Of a stretch of DNA of 64,000 nt, positions 12,539 to 23,846 are shown in pieces (the first letter of the stretch is position 1; every line of letters begins with the position of its first letter). The notes beneath the pieces are model-generated. The model searched no databases, was not told where the DNA came from, and saw only the letters and a list, made by a program, of their open reading frames with translations. The stretch comes from Nigrospora sphaerica (lineage: Eukaryota > Ascomycota > Sordariomycetes > Amphisphaeriales > Apiosporaceae), in contig JAGVVL010000002.1 of assembly GCA_018287875.1 (NCBI GenBank), forward strand, positions 8,494,001 through 8,558,000, read 5' to 3'. A program made the translations under genes and the position numbers.

Positions 12539-14724
12539 CTACGCATTCAGCCTTGCCTTCGTCAACCTCGCAGCCTTCTCCATGTCTTTCAACGTTGTAG
12601 CGTCCATCGAACCGCCATAGACGCTGCCGAGATCAGGCACGCCGCCGGGACCCGTGACGTCGGTTGTCAGCCCGTGAAACGCCAGCGGCAGCGGCGACGA
12701 CTTCCAGTTGGCGGCGACAGTGCGGCCGCTGCTGAAGGCGGTGCGGCCTACGAGCAAGGCGAGAAAGACGGTCGTCAGGCCGACGACGGCGGCCGGGAAG
12801 GCGAGGAATGCCCAGCGCACGTCGACGCACGTCTTCTGCTCCCACACGGTGCCCTGCACCGGCCGCGCCGTCGGCAGCACCCTCGGCTGCGTATGCCGCC
12901 GTATCCGCTGCGTGATGCCCTCGGCGATGCCCGCGAATGTCTGGTTGATACTGTCGAAGCTGGCGTACGTGTCGTTGTACAGCGCCCGGAGCTGCGGCGG
13001 CCCGTCGGCGGAGTGCCCGTTGGGCCCGGGGCCAATGACGCCGCCGAGGTAGCTTTCGAGGTAGCGCTGGATCGCCGAGACCGATGAGTAGGACGTAGAG
13101 TAGATACACTCAGCCGGGACGATGTCGAGAGGTAGGCCGGTCTCGTTAAGCAGTGGCCCGGGCACGGTAACATTGTTGCCGTCAGAAGCCATCTCGCCCG
13201 CCCAAACGGGGGCCGTGTCGTTCCTAATTACCATTCTGTCAGCTAGGTTTTCCTTCGCGGATGCGGCCCATCTCACCCCGGTTCTACCTTGACGTTCCAA
13301 GGAATCACGAAGTCGTCCTTCCCAATTTCGAAACCCGAGTCCCGCAGGCGCGCGACAACGTCAGGACCCGCGCAGGCCAGGTCCGCGGCCAGCCAGACGG
13401 AAAGCCCCGGCGAAGCGGACACAAACATGTGGGTGTTGGAGGCGAGGAGGTGCTCGTGTAGCACGCCGTCCTCGACGCGTGCCTCGTACGTCCGTACACA
13501 GGGGTCGAGCCGACAGCGCGCCGCGCCGGCGCCACCGAAGCCCCGGCATGCCCACGTGGTGTTCTCGTACGCCGAATCGCAGCCCGTGCCGTTTAGCGGC
13601 TCGTGCAGCCGCATAGTCGAGGCGTAATAGTGGTCATTTCGCCACTCGGCCGGGGCGCCGGGGAATGCCATGGACGCCTGCATCACCTCGAACCACCCGT
13701 CCGCCGTCGCGTTCACGGCGAACCAGGTTTCCGTGGTGTCGGAGGGACCGGTGGCGGCGTAGGAGCCCGATGCGAGGGTCGTGTTCACAAACAGGCTCTT
13801 GAGCGTGCTCGTCCTGTTAGTTGTCGCGTCGCGAAAGGACCGCTCGATAGTCACGTTAATGAACCGGAGCTGGTCGCTCACGTCCTCGCACGTCGAGCAG
13901 TACCCAAGCGTCGAGAAGGGCTGATCAAAGGTGCAGTTACCCGTCGGGCAGGCAAACGGCGTCTTAGCGACCTCACCGCTGTTGTAGATGCCCTGGTTGA
14001 TGAAGCCAAGGACGGCCGTCTCGGGCGGCCACAAGGCCGCGCCCACTTGCGGTGCCGTCTCGTAGTACGTGGAGCCGCGGGGGAGCGTGGCCGGATCGCC
14101 GAGACGCACCTGCTTGCAGTCGTAATGGCGAACGAGCTGCTGGGTGAAGGGGTCGAGGGCTAGGGTCAGCAGGACGAGGGCGGCGCCGAGCGAGGCGACG
14201 AAGCCGCGCGGCGCCGCGAGAAGGCGCAAGCAGCCCCAGGGTCCGCGGCTGGCGCTGTCAAAGACGGCGATGTCGTGGAGCGACCGGAACTGCCGGAACC
14301 AGCGCCACTTGAGGTCGCTGACGCCCTCGGCCAGGATGAGCGCGGCACACGTCTTGAGCACCGTGCTCAGGATCGAGACGACGGTGTTGATGGACGCCGC
14401 GAACGGCCAGTCAGGTAGCGGCTGCCCGCTGTGCGACGCCAGGATGCCGACGATGGCCAAGAGCATGCCGATCATCAGCACGCAGTTGGCCATCTCCGCC
14501 CACCACTGGCCCCAGATGCCGGGGGGCCGCTGCGCACGCTGGGTCGCGCCCGCATCATTCACCCGGACGTCGGCTTGTTTGGGAGGCTGAGCGCCGGCCG
14601 CGTCCTTGGGCGGCACGGGAAGCATCTCGTATTCCGGACTCGGTCCCGGCGCGGTCGTGGCGTATGTTGACCCCGGCGGGCCATTCTTGCGGCCGAGAAA
14701 GCTCTTTGATGCGGTGTTACCCAT
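12539..14724 (-). CDS. DUF3176 family membrane protein
   Basis: Two exons, 14724-13277 and 13223-12539, with a 53-nt intron (GTGAGA donor, GCTGAC branch, TTAG acceptor) that joins two frames into ~710 residues. DUF3176 landmarks are present: SLHDIAVFDSASRGPWG and CPTGNCTF. There are two membrane helices near residues 75-95 and 180-200, a large outer region with many NxS/T sites and paired cysteines, and a final helix (WAFLAFPAAVVGLTTVFLALL) about 80 residues from the end. The start is placed at the second ATG (14724): it has the strong GGCCATGG context and yields MGNTASKSF, a good N-myristoylation signal. An upstream ATG at 14739 would add five residues and remove that signal. Function of the family is unknown. 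Confidence 0.85.
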
Positions 14725-14739
14725 GGCCAACTTTTCCAA

Positions 14740-17668
14740 AAGAGAGATTAGAACGAGTGAAACTTCACGGAGGGGGAGTTCAGCAAACTCAGGAGGGTCT
14801 GTCTCTTTTGTCTCTCTATACCCATAAGTACCAAGTCAGCTGAAATAGGGGAAGGGGGGCCTTGGCTAAGAGCTGGTACACGATAGCTGCATTCTCTCCT
14901 AGCGTCTGACCACCGCTGTCCACTAGGCCTTCTTCCTGACCTAGCGCTGAGTAAGATCAGAACAAACACGTTACCTACCCAGACTCGATGTTCCAATTCG
15001 CCTGACACCGCGTTCCTTTTTGAACTTCGTATACGCCCCCAAATGACCGGGTTTCGTATAAGTCTTGGCAGAAATGCACATCCCGGCAATTGGATCCTTA
15101 TTATTAGCAGATGTTGCCACCCACGCAAGCTTCAGCAGTCGAGCAAAACTTTTACATGTTCCGTTTCCACGCTAGGCCCAGTTGGCCGTGAAGACATAAT
15201 ACGGCAGTTTTAGACTTTCGTGTATGTGCAGACCACCGTGTCTCCCTTAAATAGTAACTCACAAGTATCATAGAAAGACAACACTCGTTCGGCTTCTACT
15301 AGTGTATACCTCTACGGCCGCCTTAGCTAGATTAGCGGGGCGCTCTTATGAGGCCTGGAAAGGTCGAAAGGCGGTCTTGGAACTATAATAAACATTTAAG
15401 ATGGAGATCAGGGAAGCCTCGTTAAAGGTATCAACACTATTGGGCGCATACAATGTTGACGCAGAACCTTTTGTGCTTGATTTATGACTTTCGACTCCAG
15501 CTACTTAATCCGCACTTGTGACTCTCTCTAAAGATCCTTCTTATTCAAATGTGGTGCCAACGAGCTTGTCGTAGGATCAATGTCACGCATTCCTGTTTGT
15601 CCATGTCAGTATGTGATGTGGAAATGGGAGGAAGGACCGCGCACTAACGATGTAGAGATGGTCACCAGCAAATGACATCAGACTCCATGGGCCGGTCGCG
15701 TCGAAAATTTCATCGGGATTGTAAATTGAAACACCAACGTCATGATGTTATAGTGAGCATAGAGTGTGTTGTGTGTCAAGAAGAGCGAGCCGCACTGCCC
15801 ATATAGCAAGCGAGGCATGGCTTACAGCAATTACTCATCTACTTAGTATCTACCTGCTTTATCCACCTCGTAGGTCGCCACTTCGTAATGATCGTCTCAT
15901 AGGTAGATACAAACTAGAACCCCTTGCTGAACAGCCGCCCCTGCCGCAGCCATATCCACCACCTCCGTCACCTTCTCCTCCGCCCGCGGTCGCTACCTCC
16001 TCCACTTCAACGGGAGAAGCCTAATACCTTCCTCTCATTCGCCGAGATTGGGTCTAAGACCCCCCAAAGCACCGCTCGTACTGGGTCGTCTTCTCATACG
16101 TAGCCCTTGATCTTGTCAATATAAGGTCTGACAACACCAGCCGGGGCGTGAGCTCGACGTTATATAGATGATACTGGAATTCGAGTCCTCGACGCCTTGA
16201 TAGGCCTGCAGAGGGATTAAGCATCCAAGACGAACGAGATAGCTCAATAGTATCACCATTTTTAGTTTTTCAAGCCCCTATATCTACTCTTGCCGCGTCG
16301 GGACAACCGGTGATTGATTGTGTCCGGGCGAACGCTCACAATTACCTTATTGACAGCCGACTTAATAGGATTCGATCCGTTAATCGAACCCCGTACACCG
16401 GGTCCTGGCGCGAGCCTAGTGTCGGCTACCGAGTTAGATGCAACTAGCCGGATTAGACCCATTCTTTAACTTTATAAAACCAGCGCTCGGTGCTGCACTC
16501 ATACGGCTTCGTGAGCATCATGTTTTGCTACAGTACGTGGCCGTAGTGTAAAGTGCTGTAAGATTCTTTGACATCACGCCACGCAATGGAGAGTACTACG
16601 TTCTCTAGCTTCTTTGGAGCTCCGAGCTAAGATATTCAAAATGGAGCCATGCTTCTTATACTATCTATTTGACCCACACATTAGCTCGAACACCAGTGCA
16701 CCGAAGCCAAGGCCATGGGGGGTTTAACAGAGGAATACAAATCCATTTGAATTGATAAGATGGCGCTCTCACGAACTACTTGATGATGCCATCAGGCCTT
16801 GCCTTGCTGGTTTTGTACTCGGCGGTGAGATGCGCCGGGGTTGACTCGGTGGACACCACACCCATCTGTCCTCCATCAACACCATAAACCGACAGGGACG
16901 CTGGCATAGCAACTTGGGTAGGATCCTCACCACCGTCTACAGGCAGAGTGACACATTGGGACTGTAGCGTACCATAGCGGAAATCCGTTTACTCAGGAAT
17001 TAGATAGCCCCTTCGTTTTCCAACCTTGGTCATGTAGGGTATCTCTCGGACAAAGCCAATCAGAAGCCTCGAGGGGCAGCTTGGAACAGAATCGTGGCTC
17101 AAACAGCAAGGCTAACACTATCAACGAACCATACCCGGCCCGTTTTGATAAAGTCTTTAAAGAGCTATTGCCTATTTAGTTTGTTATAGCCGCACTCTAG
17201 TTTGGTCAAGAAAACTTAAAAAGTATCTAAGCTAAGGCAATTCGGCGTTGTCTCCCTCATACATGAGGTTTCACGCACACCATGGCACGAGCTATAGAAC
17301 CTTGTGCTGCCCTGAGAAGAGTCACCGAAACACTCCTCTAGAATCCCATGAAATCACCTGGTCCATAAATAGAGCCGTTCGCAGACTAACAGAAGTGAAG
17401 CGATCTCAGGACAGTTCTTCCCTCTTCTTCTCTTTCTCAACCAGCAGAAAAGAAAGACTGGTATCATGGGACTAAAAGACATGATCAATCATGCCTTTCG
17501 AAGCTCACCATTTCGTTCGTTACCCTTTTTGTCGACCCGCAAAAGACGGGAGACGCGAACAAGCCACCCGGAATTAGGTACCTAAGTGAGATAAACTCCC
17601 AACCCCCCAAGCGACAGCAGCATGCAGTCATCAACACACTTTTAATCCATCGCAGGGAGCTCTGCATC
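14740..17668. other. Gene-free, AT-leaning stretch
   Basis: About 2.9 kb with visibly lower GC and higher TpA content than the neighbouring genes, especially 15100-17480, and only short open frames. A minus-strand frame at 16262-16462 is the longest with protein-like texture but has no recognised domain. The composition fits an old repeat degraded by repeat-induced point mutation, but no terminal repeats or transposon motifs were identified. Confidence 0.4.
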
Positions 17669-18604
17669 ATGTTACCTCATGGCAAGGCTGATTATGAACA
17701 AGTGGACGAGGATTCTCTTTCGGTCCATCTACAGTCGGAAGAGGTGGCGGCCAGAATAGAAACGGACCTTGAACACGAAGAATCACTCAGCAAGGCGAGT
17801 GGGTACGGTTCCCGCTCGAAGGTTGTTTGCAACCTTATAGTTGTCGAACATGATGAGGCTCGCATCGAGTGCCTTGGCTGTCGGGACGGGGCCTCGTTCC
17901 GATCACACTGCCGGCACGGCTGGTGTTCGCCGTGCCTAGTGCGCCTGTTCCGAGCCACCATGGACGACGAGAGCTTGTTCCCGCCCCAGTGCTGCGGCTG
18001 GATACTCGTCGACCCCAAAGCGCCGCACGACAGCTTCGGCGCCCTTCAGGTCAGCGAACTCGCCCCGGGGCTTTGGGACGAGTACCGCCGGAAGGGCGTC
18101 GAGTTCGCGACGCGCGGCCGCACGTATTGCTGCCGCCCCGGCTGCGCCGCCTTCGTGCCGCCCGACCGCTGCGGCGACGGCGTCGCGCAGTGCGAGCAGT
18201 GCCAGGCGCTGACTTGCACCGAGTGCAAGGCGCCCGCCCACGCCGGCGACTGTCGCTCCAACGTGCAGTTCCAGCAGGTGCTCCGCTTGGCCCGCGAGAA
18301 CGGCTGGCGAAGCTGCCGGCGCTGCGGCGTCTTGATCGAGCGGAGAGGTGGCTGTTCCCTAATGAGGTAAGCAAACAAAACTTGGTCATACGCGCCATGC
18401 CCGCCCCTGCTTCATTTGGCTGTCCTTGCTTTGCTCACGCGTGGTAGATGCCGATGCGGTGAGCAGTTCTGCTATGTATGCGGGAAGAAGGGGCTTTCAT
18501 GCAGGTGCCACTCGCTCCTACATCTCTTGGAGGAGGAAAACGGTTTAAGGAGGGGTGGCAGCCGTAAGGAGAGGTCTTTGAGGGCCTGGATTAGAGGTAC
18601 CTAG
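17669..18604 (+). CDS. RBR-type (RING1-IBR-RING2) ubiquitin-ligase-like protein, probably truncated
   Basis: Exons 17669-18366 and 18448-18604 join across an 81-nt GTAAGC...GGTAG intron to give 284 residues. RING1 starts at CLGC and continues CRHGWCSPC; the IBR is CCRPGC...CEQC...CTEC...HAGDC; RING2 is CRRC...GGCSLMRCRCGEQFCYVCG. The family carries ubiquitin as a thioester on the Cys of GGC, which is present. The His two residues later, conserved in active RBR ligases, is Leu here. Downstream, in the same frame after the stop, family-like sequence continues (see 18605-18844), so this product may be a truncated form or the gene a young pseudogene. The left flank is AT-leaning and gene-free. 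Confidence 0.6.
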
Positions 18605-18844
18605 GGCTGCCATGACGACCATAGGTGGAAAGGATGCGCTTGCGGACTTTGAGACGAAGGCCACTTAATTGAACGAGCGGTGGAAACCGACGCCCGAGAC
18701 CACCCCTTCAAGCCGGCAGATGAAAACGCAGACGAAATACAGTACGAGAACCCCGACAGGCCCTTTAAAGAACCCGACCGTATGATTGAGCCGATCCTCA
18801 GGACCATGGGAAGAACCAAGTCGAAGAGGTGGTTGACGGCCTAG
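18605..18844 (+). pseudogene. Lost C-terminal extension of the RBR gene
   Basis: Reading on in the same frame past the TAG at 18602-18604 gives RWKGCACGL, TGA (18650-18652), DEGHLIERA, then ~60 more open codons. Fungal RBR proteins commonly continue after the second RING with a W-K-x-C-x-C segment followed by W-D-E-x-x-L-x-x-R-A, so the TGA sits where a Trp codon (TGG) is expected: a G-to-A nonsense change. An alternative splice, 18504 to 18625 (GTGCC...CATAG), also joins RING2 to this segment in frame but still meets the TGA. Confidence 0.45.
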
Positions 18845-19487
18845 CCCCTGAGATGTGCAACACCACGTCCTCCATTATAGAGAATAGGTTGCAGACTGGC
18901 CTAACTGAATCCCCGTGGCGAGACAACGATGCAGGACAGCGCCGTGTTCCTACTTTACTTAGGCTCTCTGGTAGCATTGCTCAAGCATATATCTTGCCGC
19001 CTTTCTGACCCCCGCACGCCGGTTTCGCTTTTTCCTTAGCGCTGGGCACGCGGGGAGGAGAACATTAACCGTTGACACCTGGGAACGTCACACGTAGTTT
19101 CAGGTGGGACATCTAAATCGCCATACGAACACATTCCGTGGGCCAAGCTTCCACTCCAAAGTCGGAGAGCCAAGACCAATATGAGGATGTCTCGTCGCTC
19201 GGGGCACATTGCTCAGACCCAGCACAGACGCGTTCGGGCTCATTATCTTCACTTAAGGTTACATCAGCTGGGAGCATCCATTAGATAGTGACCGAATATT
19301 TGGGTCGAGTCGTCCAAATGATTTCCGCAGCAGCACCCTCACACTGCTTCCAATAACGGGAGCTCTAGAAAAAGACGTAGCATCTCCACTGGCCAGTATC
19401 AATTTGGCAGTCACCAGCTTCAGATAATTCGTCGTCGCTTCCACTTCAGCAACTACCCACTGGAGAGATTTCCTACCAAACTTCGCC
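18845..19487. other. Intergenic / promoter of the secreted-protein gene
   Basis: No recognised gene. The last ~150 bases before 19488 are the likely promoter and leader of the secreted cysteine-rich protein. Confidence 0.35.
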
Positions 19488-20252
19488 ATGAAATTCTACG
19501 GCATCCTCACCTTGGCGGTTGGTTTCGCACACGGTGTCAACGGGCAAACACTCAGCACAGATTCCGATATCTCCGGAGCTGAGAACGCTTGCATGACCGC
19601 ATGTACGAGCAGCGACACAGAATGCCGCCTGAATCCTGGTGCCAACCTGTCCACCTGTGCCTCCGAATTTACGGTTTGCCAGTCATCCTGCTCTCGGCAA
19701 ACAGCCACCAGCACCGGCACGCTCTCGAGTACCAGCACAGCCACCAGCACAGATCCCGATATCTCCGGAGCTGAGAACGACTGCATGACCGCATGTACGA
19801 GCAGCGACACAGAATGCCGCCTGAAGCCTGGTGCCGACCTGTCCACCTGTGCCTCCGACTTTGCGGCTTGCGAGTCATCCTGCTCTCGGCAAATAGCCAC
19901 CAGCACCGGCACGCTCTCGAGTACCAGCACAGCCACCAGCACGTCCACCTACACTATCACAGCCACTAGCACGTCCACCTACACTAGCACACCCACAATC
20001 ACAGTCTCACCGGACGCCACAACCCAGTGTGTCGGGCCTTCCGACCCAGCATGCAACCCATCGGCCGTAGAGACAAGCCCGACGCCCTCCGCCACGGTCC
20101 GCCCCGGGGTTCAGAACAGTTGCCACGACCAGTGCCGGGCCGTCGATGCAAAGTGCCGCGCGCGCCCGGGATCCGATGCCGCCAAGTGCGATTCGAACCT
20201 CAGGAGTTGCACGTGGCTGTGTCCGCTAGAGGGGCTCCGACAATCGGCATAA
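19488..20252 (+). CDS. Secreted cysteine-rich modular protein (effector-like)
   Basis: Single exon, 254 residues. Residues 1-19 form a clean signal peptide (MKFYGILTLAVGFAHGVNG, then Q). Two near-identical 64-residue modules follow, each with the cysteine pattern C-x3-C-x7-C-x10-C-x6-C-x3-C and a Ser/Thr-rich linker (TSTGTLSSTSTATST). After a longer Ser/Thr stretch and a short Cys-containing spacer, a third, diverged module occurs near residues 209-245 (C-x3-C-x6-C, then C-x6-C-x3-C). The Ser/Thr linkers are likely O-glycosylated. Six cysteines per module suggest disulfide-stabilised folds, but no known family (CFEM, hydrophobin, LysM) fits. It lies in a gene-poor, pseudogene-rich island, a setting typical of lineage-specific secreted proteins; host interaction is only an inference. 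Confidence 0.75.
   Translation: MKFYGILTLAVGFAHGVNGQTLSTDSDISGAENACMTACTSSDTECRLNPGANLSTCASEFTVCQSSCSRQTATSTGTLSSTSTATSTDPDISGAENDCMTACTSSDTECRLKPGADLSTCASDFAACESSCSRQIATSTGTLSSTSTATSTSTYTITATSTSTYTSTPTITVSPDATTQCVGPSDPACNPSAVETSPTPSATVRPGVQNSCHDQCRAVDAKCRARPGSDAAKCDSNLRSCTWLCPLEGLRQSA
19564..19947 (+). repeat. Tandem 192-bp coding duplication
   Basis: Bases 19564-19755 and 19756-19947 are near-identical with an exact 192-bp (64-codon) offset, differing at only a dozen or so sites. A shorter 33-bp repeat (core AGCACGTCCACCTACACT) follows at about 19937-19987. The duplication keeps the reading frame. Confidence 0.9.
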
Positions 20253-21182
20253 AGGCCTATAATTGAAAGTTGGTCCAGGGCGCTGTTCATTCTGGGCTCG
20301 AATCCTGTTCGCCCCTGGCTGTACGCCACGGGGACCAATCATTAGTACCCTACGGTTCCTATGCAGTATTACAGAACAAAACCAGGTGTATTCGCAGTAA
20401 ATGGACACACACGGGGCCAATGTGTACAGCTACGGGGTGTGAATACACCACTTTTAAAATCGCCAAGGCGAGTATAGTTCTACGGAAGAGATCAATCTTC
20501 ATTCACAACCGGAACCATACCTTGGCTTGATGCAATCTCTTAGCAGTCATCGCCTGGCCTTGTTCTGACCTCCAGACACACAAAGTTTATAGATTGCTCG
20601 CAGTCAATAATTTCCTGCCATGCCGTTATTCTTCCACCTGCTCCAGAATACCAAGGCGAGGGACAGCATTGATAAATTAAGAACACCTGTGTCATAATTT
20701 CCCCGCTTAGAAGCTCACAGCTAAGTATCAGCAAGATTGGTTGGCTGAATCATTTGGCCATCAAATAATTATCTGTCTAATCTCGGGGCGCCGGATCTCG
20801 ATATTGTGTATTTCCGTCTTGAACACCACCAAATTTAAGGATTTCCACCGCCTGGTAGTGGAGTAGTTCACCGGCAGTCTCATAAAGCTTACTCTGCCGT
20901 GTCGCCTGCACCTGAAAGGCCAAGTAATATGGTCGCTTCAAGTTTCTTCCGCTGTCGCCTGCATACACCAAACTCATCTCGCAGTCCATTAATTACGTAC
21001 TTGGTTCATATGATCCTTCCCTTCCCAAAACCGCATCAACCGAGTCGAGTAGTCTTCGAGCCCATGAACCAAATAGTTTTAAAGCTGTTACCTCTCCCGA
21101 CCCATCACTAACAGTGATACCAATCTCATCGCACGGGTACAGTGCATGCCCTAGAAACAGCTAGCAAGACTGGAAGTGGCTG
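20253..21182. other. Intergenic, no recognised gene
   Basis: Only short frames and no recognised motif; the 3' UTR of the secreted-protein gene probably lies in the first part. Confidence 0.35.
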
Positions 21183-22138
21183 GTGATGTGGTTTGTTCGC
21201 GACACCTCTAGTGGCATGTCTACGCACGGACTGTTTACGAGGATGCTCTACGCCGGGCTTACTGGCTTCAGATTGCGAATTAAGCCGGGGCGGCTTCGCA
21301 ATATCCGTTCCGTCGTCACATCTTTTGCTGACTACCGGAACCCCATCTCCCAAGGCAAAGCCCCATTGGCCCCTTCAACCCAAGACCAGGACTTTCTGGC
21401 CTTCTTCTACTTGCTTAAGCTGGATACACTGGACCTCAGTGTACCATATCAAGCCGAAGTCGATGTTTTGGACATTGTGCGAAGAGGATCCTTCATTTTT
21501 CGATTGTGTTCCTCTCCACACCAACGCCGGAGCACCTCACCAGATTCCGCCTGGCCTTTGTCGCCACCACGGCCGACATTATGCCCTTCATAGTGCGGTG
21601 GACAACTCAGCTCCGACACGCGAATCTCCGGCAACCACAGATGTGATGCTCTCTTCAATGCCAAGAATTTGAGTGATGCTTTGGAAAATGTCGCCGGCAC
21701 CCTCGAAACACTTGAAATATGACTGACGGTTGCGAAAGACTACCGCTTCGTTACACCTGAAGAAGTCGTGAGCCAAGGGCTTGGGTCTTTACGCCATTTT
21801 AAGGCGCTGAGGTCGCTCAACGTTTTGCTGCTGCTCCTGCAAAAGTTTCGAATGTCGACAAGGGCTATCAAGATTATATCGACGTTTTGCCGCCCGACCA
21901 AGGAGGGTTATGCAACGGCCAGAACCGCTACACGCCCCTCGCCCAGGTTCTGCCCCCAAATATCGAGTCTCTCATAATTCAAAGCGACCTCTGCAAGAAA
22001 ACCAGGTTGCACGATCCAGACGGGGAGCTTTACATATGGGGGTACGGGGACTGGGCGTGCAGATGGGGCAACGCCGCGAGACTTATACAATTCTTTGGCG
22101 GCGTTCGTTTGGCCGGGGCATTAAGAACAGGATGGTAG
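21183..22138 (+). pseudogene. Decayed F-box / leucine-rich protein gene
   Basis: Fragments in different plus-strand frames line up in the order expected for the C-terminal half of fungal F-box proteins: FLAFFYLLKLDTLDLSVPYQ (near 21391-21453), then LTRFRLAFVATTADIMPF, then LENVAGTLETLEI, a TGA, VSQGLGSLRHFKALRSLNV, and finally LPPNIESLIIQSDL in another frame. At least two in-frame stops and several frame changes interrupt them, with no plausible introns at the breaks. The N-terminal F-box itself was not found. It differs in sequence from the intact F-box gene at 56.3-58 kb, so it is not an obvious copy of it. Confidence 0.55.
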
Positions 22139-23047
22139 CATGAAATTAATCCAACTACTGGGTCTTTGCTTTACACTCGCACACACAATACATTCAAGGA
22201 TATCCACCTTCCCTTCGTGGGACGGAGGGCGGAGCTTCTACAAAGGACCCACGGAGACAAGTTATTCATGGTTACGACGAGTGAAAAGGTCAGATTATTG
22301 ACTCACCAAGGAAGCTATTCCGTCTAAACTTGGATCTGTTTAGGAGTTTAAACCTACTGGTACATCGGGTTTTTTTTTTTTTTTTTTTTTAAATAATTCG
22401 TTTTTCGCTACGCAGTCCTAGCTGGGACTGATGAGATAACGCACCCTCAGAGGGAATTCATGGGGGGAAAGATCGAGGGAATGCCTTAGGCATACCGTAT
22501 GCGTTCCTAGCGACGCGGGCTGTTTGCGACATGAGCATGTGTCAGGAGCATTAACCCATCTCACGCAAATCGGTCACGTTCCTGCCCAGATTAATAGACT
22601 TAGGTGACGTACAGGTTAAGGGAGGCGTGGTTGAGCTAATGGGGACGGGAGAATTTACGTCGTCCCGGGGCTGAGAACGCTGTCGAATCGACCTCCCTAG
22701 ATAACAAAGACGTGTACGGGACCATCGTCGCGGTAGAGGCCGATTACGTCGTGAATTTTGGGGGATTCCTTGCCCCAACTAGGATATACTATTTACGTAC
22801 ACCCCAACATCCCCTGGATGGCCCCCAAGTGGTGAACCCCGGCAGACAGCCACGAGCCGAGCCACGACGGACAAAGGTTGTCGGCCTGCGATAGGATGCC
22901 GTGGGTACGCCGGTGATAGTCTAGTGAGGCCCAGGCGAAGTCCCAAGAGTTTAAAAGCGACCCGAGGCCCGTTTCGCCCCAATCCTCCCACGAACCCCCT
23001 CCCCTATTCTCCCCGCACGCGACTTTCCGCCCCCCACGCCCGTCGTC
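22139..23047. other. Intergenic with a long poly-T run
   Basis: Contains a 21-base T run at 22370-22390, but otherwise no gene or RNA signal. The poly-T could be the reverse-complement tail of a retro-inserted sequence; no target-site duplication was recognised. Confidence 0.35.
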
Positions 23048-23846
23048 ATGTTACTCCTCTCGACCCTCCCGCTCCTCGCCGCGCTGCTCGGCTGCGTCAG
23101 CGCGTCCCCGTCCCACCAACCCTCCCCCGGGCGCAGCCGACGGCGGGCCCTGCCCGACGGTCCCGCCGACGCCGGACTGCGGCACGCTCGAGGCCGTCGT
23201 CGGCGGCCTCGGCGCCGTTTCCACGGGCGCCACCGGCCTCGCCGCGCTGTACGCCTGCCGGCGGGCGCGCGGGCGCGACTGCGGCCTCGTCGGCGCCATC
23301 TCCGCCACCGCCGCCGCCTCGCTATTCCTCCTCCCTGCGCGGCCCGGCGCGTGGGACAGCAATTTTCTGCGCGTCCTCGTCGGCGCCGGCTTCGTCGCTT
23401 GGCCCCCGGGCGATGATGGTACGTGCACGCGCGCGTCTGTGTTTTTGCGCCCTCCTTTCCGGTCGGGGGGGGGGGTCCGTCGCTCCGCGGCAAGGGATGG
23501 AGACGGTAATGTGAAGGCGTGGGCTGATGAGGACTGTTGTGCGCAGTGGCATTCTACGCCTCGGCTGGCTCGTTCACCTACCTGACCTATTCAGTCGCTT
23601 CGGTGGGAGTCGCGTCCAAATGGACAGGTAAGGCAACCAACTCCTGGCCCGCCCGCAGGGAGACGAACAACGACGAGGCAAAACTATGTGGCTAAATGCT
23701 TTCCAGTGGCGTGCATGTCCTTCACCTTCTTCCAGGCGGTCACCCTGCTCTACCGGGACAGCATCTGGGATGGGCACCAGTCGAGTCTGCTGCCCCTCTG
23801 CCTTGGGCAAATCTTTTCTTGCTTGATCACCTTTCTTGCATCGTGA
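23048..23846 (+). pseudogene. Small multi-pass membrane-protein gene with a 5' frameshift
   Basis: Exon 1 (to 23418), exon 2 (23547-23627) and exon 3 (23707-23846) splice cleanly with GTACGT...GCGCAG and GTAAGG...TTCCAG introns. They give GTLEAVVGGLGAV, LVGAISATAAASLFLL, VAFYASAGSFTYLTYS and QIFSCLITFLAS segments: about four hydrophobic helices. The only good start, MLLLSTLPLLAALLGCVSA at 23048 (signal-peptide-like), is in a different frame. A one-base shift somewhere in 23095-23140, where CCTCCCCCGGG occurs, would unite them. No intron of the right phase is available there. Either the assembly has a homopolymer error (then it is a live gene of about 195 residues) or the gene is newly broken. 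No family recognised. Confidence 0.5.

Noticed and set aside
16369..16400. Two TTCGAT/TCGAAC tRNA-like B-box matches
   Set aside because: The stems do not fold and no A-box is present; more likely chance in degraded AT-leaning sequence.
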